A DNA stretch of 64,000 nucleotides from Vibrio sp. Y2-5 (GTDB lineage: Bacteria > Pseudomonadota > Gammaproteobacteria > Enterobacterales > Vibrionaceae), in the NCBI RefSeq assembly GCF_014596725.1, contig NZ_JACVEG010000003.1:327884-391883 (forward strand), in the 5' to 3' direction. The notes beneath the pieces were generated by a model. It did not search any database and was not told where the DNA came from. It was given only the letters and a program-made list of their open reading frames with translations. Below, one piece after another: positions 48,894-56,561 of the stretch. The translations under genes and the position numbers were made by a program. Position 1 is the stretch's first letter; each line of letters starts with the position of its first letter.

Positions 48894-49739
48894 TTAGCCT
48901 AGCATTGACATTGCTAGTTGTGGAATTGTCTTCGTTGCACTTAGCATTTGAGCACCAGATTGCATTAGCATTTGGTTCTTAGACATATTGCCTGACTCAG
49001 ATGCGAAGTCTGTATCCATGATACGACCTTTAGACGCTTCTAGGTTCTCTGTCATGTTTGCTAGGTTGTTGATGTTGTGCTCTAGGTTGTTGATTTGAGC
49101 ACCGAACGCCGCACGTGAAGCACCAACTTTGTTAATGAAGCCTTCTAGTGCTGTCATTGCTGATGTGCTGCCTGTTGCTGTTGCTAGAGACATTGAAGCG
49201 AAGCCACTTAACGCCGCGTTCAATGATGCTAGACCAGTGCTTACTGCAACGTTTGTTGTCTCTGCAGTGGTTGAACCTGTTTGGAATGTTACTGCACCTT
49301 GAGCAAAGATACCTGATGTTGCATCAAGCAGCTTTTGACCACCAAAGTTAGTGTTCTTAGAAATTTCACCCATTTGTGAAGCAAGTGCTTTGAACTCTGC
49401 GTCGATAGCTGCGCGGTCTTCTGCTGTGTTTGAACCGTTCGCTGATTGCGTTGCTAGATCGTTCATACGGTATGCGATGTTGGTCATCTCATCCATTGAA
49501 GATTCTGCTGTTTGCATCATTGAGATTGCGTCTTGAGAGTTACGTGATGCTACTGACATACCACGAGATTGAAGCTCTAGACGGTTAGCGATTTGAAGAC
49601 CCGCTGCATCATCTGCTGCTGAGTTTACACGGTAACCTGTTGATAGACGCTCCATTGAAGTTGATAGCGCGTTGTTTGTGCTGTTTAGCGTGTTTTGAGT
49701 AACTAGGTTAGCGTAGTTAGTATGTAGTGAAATAGCCAT
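48894..49739 (-). CDS. lafA: Lateral flagellin LafA
   Basis: The 281-aa protein has conserved flagellin D0/D1 ends: [55 protein letters not shown] and a C-terminal [38 protein letters not shown]. The short size, with almost no D2/D3 insert, matches V. parahaemolyticus LafA (284 aa) rather than polar flagellins. The variable centre (about residues 145-205) is rich in Ser/Thr and may be glycosylated. It is monocistronic, with a sigma28-like promoter and terminator. Confidence 0.95.
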   Translation of the reverse strand: MAISLHTNYANLVTQNTLNSTNNALSTSMERLSTGYRVNSAADDAAGLQIANRLELQSRGMSVASRNSQDAISMMQTAESSMDEMTNIAYRMNDLATQSANGSNTAEDRAAIDAEFKALASQMGEISKNTNFGGQKLLDATSGIFAQGAVTFQTGSTTAETTNVAVSTGLASLNAALSGFASMSLATATGSTSAMTALEGFINKVGASRAAFGAQINNLEHNINNLANMTENLEASKGRIMDTDFASESGNMSKNQMLMQSGAQMLSATKTIPQLAMSMLG

Positions 49740-49787
49740 AACATTTACCTCTTAGAAAATTCGGTTAGATACTTTTCGTATCCCTTT

Positions 49788-49824
49788 CACTTATTAGTTA
49801 CGTCCGGGTGATTTTATTTATTTC
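49788..49824 (-). promoter_or_regulatory. Sigma28-like (LafS) promoter of lafA
   Basis: Reads GAAATAAA, 12 nt, GACGTAAC, then TAATAAGTG on the minus strand and aligns without gaps with the promoter block of the flagellin-like gene. It ends 48 bp upstream of the lafA ATG. Confidence 0.78.
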
Positions 49825-49851
49825 AAAAAAAACGAAAATTAAAGTATTAAC

Positions 49852-49861
49852 GGAATATTCC
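49852..49861. promoter_or_regulatory. GGAATATTCC palindrome upstream of lafA
   Basis: A perfect 10-bp palindrome 27 bp upstream of the -35-like block. It is a candidate activator or repressor site shared with the neighbouring flagellin-like gene. Flanks also match (GTAGGAATATTCC against GTGGGAATATTCC). Confidence 0.6.
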
Positions 49862-49904
49862 TACAGGAAAAATAATTAATCTTACAAGCACCGGCCAAAA
49901 TAAT

Positions 49905-49935
49905 AAAAACCAGCTATAAGGCTGGCTTTTATTAT
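49905..49935 (-). terminator. Terminator of the pse operon
   Basis: On the minus strand GCCAGC-cttata-GCTGG is followed by TTTTTATT, about 17 nt after the pseI stop. It separates the sugar operon from the lafA promoter. Confidence 0.85.
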
Positions 49936-49951
49936 TGATATTAGAATGGCA

Positions 49952-51001
49952 TTACTTAAACATATCGAACCTGACAGGATCTCCATAACTGCAATCACAC
50001 TTCGCCTCTTTACCAAGAATGTCATCAAGATATTTAGGTGCAATTCCGTTGCCCGGTCGAATTGAACGGACATGGTCATGAGTGAATATTTCGCCTGCTT
50101 TTATGTCTTGAACTATATAAAGTGAACGTCTGAACTTTACGTTCCCTCGTTCAGACTCTGTTCTTTGATAATTGATTTGCCCTAATGACTGCCAAGCAGT
50201 TTTTGCGTCCCGACATAAATTTCGCAGCTCTTGAGGTTCTAATGAAAAACTATCATCGGGACCACCACCATTTCTATCCAGAGTAACGTGTTTCTCAATC
50301 ACACATGCTCCCAGCGCAACCGACGTCACCGCAGTAGCGTTATCAATCGTATGATCTGAGAGGCCTGCGAGTACGCCAAAACGTGATTGCATATCTGAAA
50401 TAGTGCGCAAATTATATTGCTCTGCTGGTGCTGGGTAACCACTCACACAATGCAGCACAACTAGTTCAGAGCAACCGTTTTGCGTTGCAACGTCAATAGC
50501 TTGTCTGATTTCTTCTTCATCAGCCATTCCCGTTGACATTATCATCGGCTTGCCAGTTTGGGCGACACGCCTAATAAGCGGTAAATCCACCAACTCAAAA
50601 GAAGCAATTTTATAAGCAGGAGCATCAAGTTCTTCTAACAAATCTACTGCTGTGAAATCAAAAGGAGAGCTAAAAATGGTAATACCTAATTCCGCGGCCT
50701 TTTCAAATAAGGGTTTATGCCATTCCCATGGCATATGTGCACCTCTATATAGTTCGTAGAGTGTTTGACCATCCCATAATCCACCCTGTATTTGAAAATC
50801 TTCCTTGTCCGATTTTATCGTGATCGTCTCGTGAGTATAGGTTTGTAGCTTGATAGCATCAGCGCCAGCCATCTTGGCTTCTTCCATTATTTGGAAGGCT
50901 CGTTGAATGTCACCATTATGATTCGCAGATAGTTCAGCAATAATATAAGGGGGGAAATCAGGACCTATTTTTCGTCCGTCTATCTCAATGTAAGAAGTCA
51001 T
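49952..51001 (-). CDS. pseI: Pseudaminic acid synthase PseI (NeuB family)
   Basis: The ATG at 51001 gives 349 aa. The NeuB-like TIM barrel shows IIAELSANHNGD, DAIKLQTYTHETIT, SSPFDFTAVDLLEELDAPAYKIAS (shown as separate words), MSTGMADEEEI, VVLHCVSGYPAP and GLSDHT. The C-terminal SAF/antifreeze-like domain has RRSLYIVQDIKAGE and RPGNGIAPK. PseI condenses the 2,4-diacetamido altrose with PEP to form pseudaminic acid. The words WDGQTLYELYRGAHMPW separate PseI from sialic acid synthases. It is the last gene of the pse string. Confidence 0.92.
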   Translation of the reverse strand: MTSYIEIDGRKIGPDFPPYIIAELSANHNGDIQRAFQIMEEAKMAGADAIKLQTYTHETITIKSDKEDFQIQGGLWDGQTLYELYRGAHMPWEWHKPLFEKAAELGITIFSSPFDFTAVDLLEELDAPAYKIASFELVDLPLIRRVAQTGKPMIMSTGMADEEEIRQAIDVATQNGCSELVVLHCVSGYPAPAEQYNLRTISDMQSRFGVLAGLSDHTIDNATAVTSVALGACVIEKHVTLDRNGGGPDDSFSLEPQELRNLCRDAKTAWQSLGQINYQRTESERGNVKFRRSLYIVQDIKAGEIFTHDHVRSIRPGNGIAPKYLDDILGKEAKCDCSYGDPVRFDMFK

Positions 51002-51008
51002 AGAATGC

Positions 51009-52514
51009 TTAATTCCGAGGTTCGCGTATAAAAGTATCACTCGTCAATCTTCTATACTTGGCGTTTAAAAATAACTTCTGCGATGCTTGGTTGTCTTTCA
51101 TAACGGTGGCTTTTATCACTAGGTCAGAATGACGAGTATCGACAAGCCTCAAAGCTTCGGTTGCAATACCTTTCCCATATCGAAAAGGGTCAATGAAAAT
51201 AGATATCACATAGTCTTGACCACTTTTATCAAGTCGAACCACGCCTACTTTTGAGCCAGTAGATATCTCGCAGATCATGTAAAAGAAATCGTTGTGTGAC
51301 TTTAGCTTTGCATTCATCCATGCCAAATGTTCTTCCCAACTAGGCACATCCGGATTCAGCGCAAAACGGCGAGTATTTGGATGACGTTGCCACTCATAGA
51401 CAATAGGAATATCGTCTATGCTGGCGGGAACAAGCTTATATTGATTTTCACTCTGTTGAAGAGGATGACAAAGATTGATCATCGCTAAAACCACCCTATT
51501 TGCCCCTAAACCGTCGCAGATTCTTAAATTTGCATCTACGTACTGAGGCCAAGAGGTTGTAATCAGGGTTAGCTTATCCACTAATTCGCTATCTATTTCA
51601 TTCAGTTGAACAACTAGAGCAGCTCCAGCCGCTTCTAACTGTATGGATGTCTCTCTTTGATTTTCCGCCAATGGAATAACGATACTTGGCAATCCGAGGC
51701 AAGCTCTTTCCCAACTCGTTGTTCCTGGAGCTCCAATGGCGCAGTCATGGTCTAACATCAGTTCAGCCATGTTATTGGAGAAATCCAGATGGGTGACGTT
51801 GGGGATTTGTTCGCACATAGTTTTCACTTGTTGGTAATGTGGCGATCTTGGGTTAAGCAAAACAGTGAAATTAGCCCTGTATGTACCAACAACTGCATTT
51901 ATCACTTGAGAGGTCGCATTCGGCAAGTCCACCCCACCCATAGAGATCAGAATGCGCGGGATATTGTCACTCATCTTTCGACAAAAGGCCTGATTTCTGT
52001 ATTTAACAAATTGTGGGGATAGCAGTGCGTACGAAGTACCAGTAAGAACTCGTTCACAGGTTGGGTAGTCGTTGCTTTTACGTCCAAGCGTTTGATCAAT
52101 AACTAAATCAGCACTATGGCTCCTGCGTAAGTCATCCAAAGCAACCAGTTTACATTGCAAAGCCTCACGCACTTTATCTTGCCATACATGGTCTATAGCG
52201 TAGTGATCCGTCACAACAAGATCGGCATGATTAATATTCGATATAAAGTCCGCGGCATCTTGTTCTTGTGGCCGTTGTAACCAAGCAGAGTAGTCCGCGT
52301 CATGCTGGATTGCGATCGGATTTTCAGGTAGTGAAAGCTGTGAAATGGGAAATCCACGTTGTTCTATGATCGAAAACAGATTTCCTTCGAGAGGTAGGCA
52401 AGCAAAAATTACTTCATGCCCAAGGCTTTTTAGCGCATCGGCCAAAACCAAGCAACGCATGATGTGTCCACTTCCAATCCAAACAGACGCATCAGCCCTA
52501 ATCACTACTCGCAT
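51009..52514 (-). CDS. pseGH: Fused PseG hydrolase / PseH acetyltransferase
   Basis: The ATG at 52514 gives 501 aa. Residues about 1-350 are PseG, the UDP-sugar hydrolase: RADASVWIGSGHIMRCLVLA, LVVTDHYAIDHVW, ILISMGGVD and CAIGAPGTTSWERACLGLPS. Residues about 360-501 are a GNAT acetyltransferase with YEWQRHPNTRRFALN and IDPFRYGKGIATEALRLV, corresponding to PseH. In most organisms these are separate genes; here one chain would N-acetylate and release the UDP group in consecutive steps. It overlaps pseF by 17 bp. Confidence 0.88.
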   Translation of the reverse strand: MRVVIRADASVWIGSGHIMRCLVLADALKSLGHEVIFACLPLEGNLFSIIEQRGFPISQLSLPENPIAIQHDADYSAWLQRPQEQDAADFISNINHADLVVTDHYAIDHVWQDKVREALQCKLVALDDLRRSHSADLVIDQTLGRKSNDYPTCERVLTGTSYALLSPQFVKYRNQAFCRKMSDNIPRILISMGGVDLPNATSQVINAVVGTYRANFTVLLNPRSPHYQQVKTMCEQIPNVTHLDFSNNMAELMLDHDCAIGAPGTTSWERACLGLPSIVIPLAENQRETSIQLEAAGAALVVQLNEIDSELVDKLTLITTSWPQYVDANLRICDGLGANRVVLAMINLCHPLQQSENQYKLVPASIDDIPIVYEWQRHPNTRRFALNPDVPSWEEHLAWMNAKLKSHNDFFYMICEISTGSKVGVVRLDKSGQDYVISIFIDPFRYGKGIATEALRLVDTRHSDLVIKATVMKDNQASQKLFLNAKYRRLTSDTFIREPRN

Positions 52515-53205
52515 ATGATTCCTTAGATAATGAGAACAAAGCTTCCGCAAACACCCAATCTTCTAACGTATCAATATCTTGGACTCTGTGTCTGGGCAGA
52601 AGAACCACACGTGAGTGTTCAGAAAAAATGGCTTTTTTGGTCATGAATGCCTCTTTCTTTCCCCAGTAAAACTGTCCTGCATCATGATACGCTTCTTGCA
52701 AATCTTGTGAACGGACCATTTCATTTTCAGGAGAAAACATACTTACAGAGCCATTTTCAGACAGCTTTATCGCTCTTTGAATCGGAAAAGAATAGGTTGC
52801 TGCACTAAATACGAATTCAACATTCCCACTGTTTACTAATTTCTCATAGCCCTGTTTTAGGTCGCTTGCTGTAACAAATGGAGCCGTTGCATATATACAA
52901 CATACATGGTCAATATGGTCTCCATTGCTTTCACACCAAGTGAGCGCATGATAAATAACGTCCATTGTTGTTGCATGGTCATCCGAAATCTCGGCAGGAC
53001 GTATAAAAGGCGTTTGTGCACCGTATTGTCGAGCAATCTCGGCAATCTCTTCGTCATCAGTGGAAACAATCACTCTATCAAAGCAACCTGAATTTAAGGC
53101 GGCTTCTATTGAGTAGGCGATCATAGGTTTGCCGTGAAAAAGCTTAACATTCTTACGTGGTATACGTTTACTGCCACCACGAGCAGGAATAATCGCCAAT
53201 TTCAT
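52498..53205 (-). CDS. pseF: Pseudaminic acid cytidylyltransferase PseF
   Basis: The 235-aa enzyme activates pseudaminic acid with CTP. The N-terminal IPARGGSKRIPRKNV nucleotide motif, the AYSIEAAL segment, VIVSTDDEEIAEI, and the CMP-sugar family RPAEISDDHATTMDV with later DIDTLEDW are present. The start overlaps the pseC stop by 4 bp. Confidence 0.93.
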   Translation of the reverse strand: MKLAIIPARGGSKRIPRKNVKLFHGKPMIAYSIEAALNSGCFDRVIVSTDDEEIAEIARQYGAQTPFIRPAEISDDHATTMDVIYHALTWCESNGDHIDHVCCIYATAPFVTASDLKQGYEKLVNSGNVEFVFSAATYSFPIQRAIKLSENGSVSMFSPENEMVRSQDLQEAYHDAGQFYWGKKEAFMTKKAIFSEHSRVVLLPRHRVQDIDTLEDWVFAEALFSLSKESYASSD

Positions 53206-54389
53206 AAGTTATCTTTTTGAACTTGGGATAATAGTACTTGAGATAAAACTTCAACCACCCGACCCTGCTGTTCGTTTGTCATACCGTGAAACATAGGCAG
53301 AGAAATCGCTTCTCGATAATATTGCTCAGATTCAGGAAAATCGCCGTTTCTAAAACCCATATTTTGGTAATAAGGCTGTGTGTGAACAGGTATATAGTGC
53401 AGATTCACTCCAATACCACTTGCCCTAAGCGCATCAAATACTTGCTTATGGGTCAAAGAGATGTCTGCAAGTTTTAAACGCACCACATATAGGTGCAATC
53501 CTGAATAGGTATTATCCAATTGGTGTGGAAGAACGAGCGGAAGATCGACCAAAAGCTGGTTGTATCGGCGAGCCAAACTATGCCGTGCTTTAATGAACGA
53601 CTCTAGACGTTTCATTTGAGTGACACCTAATGCCGCCTGCAACTCAGTCATTCGGTAGTTGAAACCCAAATCAACTTGTTGGTAATACCAAGCACCGTGA
53701 CTCTCTCCTTGCATGCATTCAATATCACGAGTAATACCATGACTTCGCAAAAGCGCCATTTTATCAGCAAGTTTTTTATCGTTGGTTACAGCCGCACCAC
53801 CTTCGGCAGTGGTAATGATTTTCACCGGGTGAAAACTGAACACAGTGATATCGGAGTACTCACAATTCCCAATAGGCTTGTCATGATAGCGACCACCGAT
53901 TGCGTGGGAAGCGTCTTCAATCACTTTAAATCCATATTCTTTGGCTAGTTTGTGAATCGCTTGCATATCACAAGGCTGGCCACATAAATGCACTGGTACA
54001 ACGATTTTAGGTAACGTACCTTTTTGTTTGGCAACGATTAGCTTTTGCTCTAAAGCTTTCGGACACATGTTATAGGTCGATCGGTCAATATCGACAAAAT
54101 CTACCTTTGCACCGCAATACAAGCCACAGTTAGCTGAAGCGACAAAAGTTATCGGAGAAGTCCAAAGCCAGTCACCTTCGCTAAGACCTAAAGCTAAGCA
54201 TGCAATATGCAATGCAGAGGTTGCGCTATTGACCGCGGAGGCATACTTAGCACCAGTGTGTTGCTTCAGCGCGCTTTCAAACTCAGGAACCTTAGGCCCT
54301 TGAGTTAGAAAATCCGATGTCAAAACCTCAACAACCCCATCGATATCTTGTTGAGTAATTTCTTGCTTACCGTAAGGAATCACGTTCAT
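53202..54389 (-). CDS. pseC: UDP-4-amino-4,6-dideoxy-altrose transaminase PseC
   Basis: The ATG at 54389 gives 395 aa beginning MNVIPYGKQEI. This is a DegT/DnrJ/EryC1-type PLP sugar aminotransferase: NSATSALHIACLAL, VVPVHLCGQPCDM, EDASHAIGGRY, the PLP lysine in FSFHPVKIITTAEGGA and YNYRMTELQAALG-like (FNYRMTELQAALG). It catalyses the second pseudaminic acid step. It lies 1 bp after pseB. Confidence 0.93.
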   Translation of the reverse strand: MNVIPYGKQEITQQDIDGVVEVLTSDFLTQGPKVPEFESALKQHTGAKYASAVNSATSALHIACLALGLSEGDWLWTSPITFVASANCGLYCGAKVDFVDIDRSTYNMCPKALEQKLIVAKQKGTLPKIVVPVHLCGQPCDMQAIHKLAKEYGFKVIEDASHAIGGRYHDKPIGNCEYSDITVFSFHPVKIITTAEGGAAVTNDKKLADKMALLRSHGITRDIECMQGESHGAWYYQQVDLGFNYRMTELQAALGVTQMKRLESFIKARHSLARRYNQLLVDLPLVLPHQLDNTYSGLHLYVVRLKLADISLTHKQVFDALRASGIGVNLHYIPVHTQPYYQNMGFRNGDFPESEQYYREAISLPMFHGMTNEQQGRVVEVLSQVLLSQVQKDNL

Positions 54390-54390
54390 C

Positions 54391-55404
54391 TCACACTGAA
54401 AAATTCGGGTCAACGTGCTTTACAACCAGTTCGCGCAGACTTTCTACGGTTTCCCACTCTGCATTAGTCCCGGAATTATATTTAAATCCAAAGGGCACTT
54501 TTTTAGCTTTGTGGTGAGCTAGATATTGCTCTTCTGAATACGTGAACGACACCGATGGCAAAATTGCGTAGTATTTCCCGAGATCGATAGTATTCAGAGA
54601 GTCGGTATCAGTGATCATCTCCTCATGCACTTTTTCTCCTGGGCGAATACCAACCATACGGATTTCACATTCAGGCGCGACGGCTTTGGCTACATCTAAA
54701 ATTTTGTAAGACGGGATCTTAGGAATAAAGATCTCCCCACCAAGGTGGTGCTCAAGCGCGTACATCACCATATTCACGCCATCTTGAAGAGATATGTTGA
54801 AACGAGTCATCTCTTCATGAGTAATTGGGATAACGCCTTCTTCGCGCTTTTTCATGAAGAAAGGAATAACTGAACCACGTGAGCCCATAACGTTACCGTA
54901 ACGGACAACACTGAAACGTATTTGTTTCGAGCCTTTGATATTGTTCGCGGCAGTGAACAACTTATCGGATGCGAGCTTTGTTGCACCGTATAAATTGATG
55001 GGCGCACAAGCTTTGTCTGTTGACAGTGCAACGACATCTTTAACGCCACACTGCAACGCAGCTTGGATAACATTTTCAGCACCATCAATATTGGTACGAA
55101 TACACTCAGTTGGGTTGTATTCGGCAGTATCCACTTGCTTTATTGCAGCGGCGTGAATGATGACATCGACCCCTTCACAAGCTTGAATTAAACGATTCCC
55201 ATCACGAACATCACCAATGAAAAAGCGCAATTGAGGATAGTCATATTGCGGATATTTTTGTTTTAGTTCGAATTGTTTTAGTTCATCACGAGAAAATACG
55301 ATTATTTTTTTAACTTGTGGATACTGGGTCAAAATGGTTTTTATAAACTGCTTACCAAAAGAACCTGTTCCACCTGTAATTAATACGGACTTACCATTTA
55401 ACAT
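54391..55404 (-). CDS. pseB: UDP-GlcNAc 4,6-dehydratase (inverting) PseB
   Basis: The 337-aa short-chain dehydrogenase-like protein starts with the Rossmann GGTGSFGKQF, then FSRDELKQFEL, FFIGDVRD, the active-site region NLYGATKLASDKLF (in place of YxxxK of related dehydratases) and RYGNVMGSRGSVIPFF. It performs the first committed step of pseudaminic acid synthesis. It opens the pseBCF(GH)I string. Confidence 0.94.
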   Translation of the reverse strand: MLNGKSVLITGGTGSFGKQFIKTILTQYPQVKKIIVFSRDELKQFELKQKYPQYDYPQLRFFIGDVRDGNRLIQACEGVDVIIHAAAIKQVDTAEYNPTECIRTNIDGAENVIQAALQCGVKDVVALSTDKACAPINLYGATKLASDKLFTAANNIKGSKQIRFSVVRYGNVMGSRGSVIPFFMKKREEGVIPITHEEMTRFNISLQDGVNMVMYALEHHLGGEIFIPKIPSYKILDVAKAVAPECEIRMVGIRPGEKVHEEMITDTDSLNTIDLGKYYAILPSVSFTYSEEQYLAHHKAKKVPFGFKYNSGTNAEWETVESLRELVVKHVDPNFSV

Positions 55405-55616
55405 ATTTATAAAGTCTCACGTCTGCATTGCTAAAAATAGTATTTATGTCCATATATTTCTTAGGCTTGATTCAAGGGAATCCTATTCGTTGAGAATCAC
55501 TGCGCTATTATCATTGAGTTGATATAAAAAAAGTATTCTGTTAAAAACAAAGCTAACCACACCTACAAACAAATAGGATCAATCCTACACATGAAATAGT
55601 TGTGATAAAATTTTTC
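55405..55616. promoter_or_regulatory. Upstream region of the pse operon
   Basis: This 212-bp AT-rich leader contains the palindrome TAGGAT-CA-ATCCTA at 55574-55587 and a separate TAGGATT word on the minus strand near 55490. The promoter cannot be placed with confidence. Confidence 0.5.
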
Positions 55617-56174
55617 TTAGCAGCCACTGTCAAACATATCTACGTGAACATCTGTATTTTGGGGCTTACCGTTTTCGGCAACAAAATAATAAGCCACCAT
55701 ACAGTTAGCCTGTTTAACCGTGTAACCTTTAGGTATAAAGGCCATACCATAACCACTCCGTCCAGAAACGATATGGCGCAATGGTACCTGATCAACAACA
55801 CATACGGATTCCGTGCACGTCTCATCTAAAAATGCGCTATTAGTGTATCCATTCCCCAAATAGGTAAACCCATTCGTCATTAACAATTCAAGTTTATTGG
55901 GCCAGATCTCTTGCGGGTAACCATAATATGTTCGAATTTGGACACCATCGACTTTTGTATAGGTATCATAGGTCTGATCCGTACCCTGAATTACAGATTT
56001 GAAGTAAACACCATCAATTACAAGCTGCAATGACGCTTTAATACCTTTCATTACGCTGGCTTTTGCATCGTCTTGTAAGTTCAGAAAACGCGGCGCAGCC
56101 GTCACACTTAGTATACCTAAGATAACAATGACGATAACCAACTCAATTAATGTGAAACCCTTTGCCGTTTTCAT
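55617..56174 (-). CDS. Type IV pilin-like (MshA-type) protein
   Basis: The 185-aa prepilin has the short leader MKTAKG followed by FTLIELVIVIVILGIL, with Glu5 of the mature form, and an N-terminal helix ending APRFLNLQDDAKAS. The globular part has four cysteines, in CTESVC and QANCM with a terminal GC, and a TYYGYPQ word seen in MSHA-family pilins. No assembly genes lie nearby, so it must use machinery elsewhere. It is transcribed toward pseB, on the same strand, with a 212-bp gap. Confidence 0.85.
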   Translation of the reverse strand: MKTAKGFTLIELVIVIVILGILSVTAAPRFLNLQDDAKASVMKGIKASLQLVIDGVYFKSVIQGTDQTYDTYTKVDGVQIRTYYGYPQEIWPNKLELLMTNGFTYLGNGYTNSAFLDETCTESVCVVDQVPLRHIVSGRSGYGMAFIPKGYTVKQANCMVAYYFVAENGKPQNTDVHVDMFDSGC

Positions 56175-56561
56175 TTACTCGTTCTCAATCAGCACACCAA
56201 AATAAATGGAGAGCTTTTTTACTCTAAGAGCGTTTAAAAATCTTGCGGATTAGTTAAAGTCATCCAAGACTTACACCCAATTAAGCCTAAACAAACCTGT
56301 TGTCATCCATCATTCCTACTTATAGATATCTTCTTCTGTTAACAGCCATACAAATATAAAGTGACAGCGATATTTGTTTTCAAAAAACATCTTCTATATA
56401 CGAACATACAATCAGAATTGTCTGATGGCTTTCCCTGCTCATAGAAATAAAATGTTAGGTCGTTTATCGATATTTCCCTTGCTACTAATAAGCACGGCGT
56501 CAGTCAGATTTAGTGTGGTTGATGATTGATATAAACCATTAAACATCAATACGAAGGTTTT
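56175..56561. promoter_or_regulatory. Divergent regulatory region between pilin gene and maf
   Basis: The 387-bp region carries the palindrome at 56411-56426 and the AAATAAAATGT block at 56445-56455 upstream of maf. Otherwise it is AT-rich with no gene that I can support. Confidence 0.5.
56411..56426 (+). promoter_or_regulatory. 16-bp palindrome upstream of maf
   Basis: ATCAGAATTGTCTGAT has arms ATCAGA/TCTGAT. It is identical at 15 of 16 positions to the palindrome at 58304-58319 upstream of flhA. Each is followed 18-19 bp later by AAATAAAATGT. Confidence 0.6.

Noticed and set aside
56427..56443. Sigma54 promoter (TGGC...TGC) after the maf palindrome
   Set aside because: GG and GC are only 8 nt apart instead of 10, and the flhA site lacks GG altogether.
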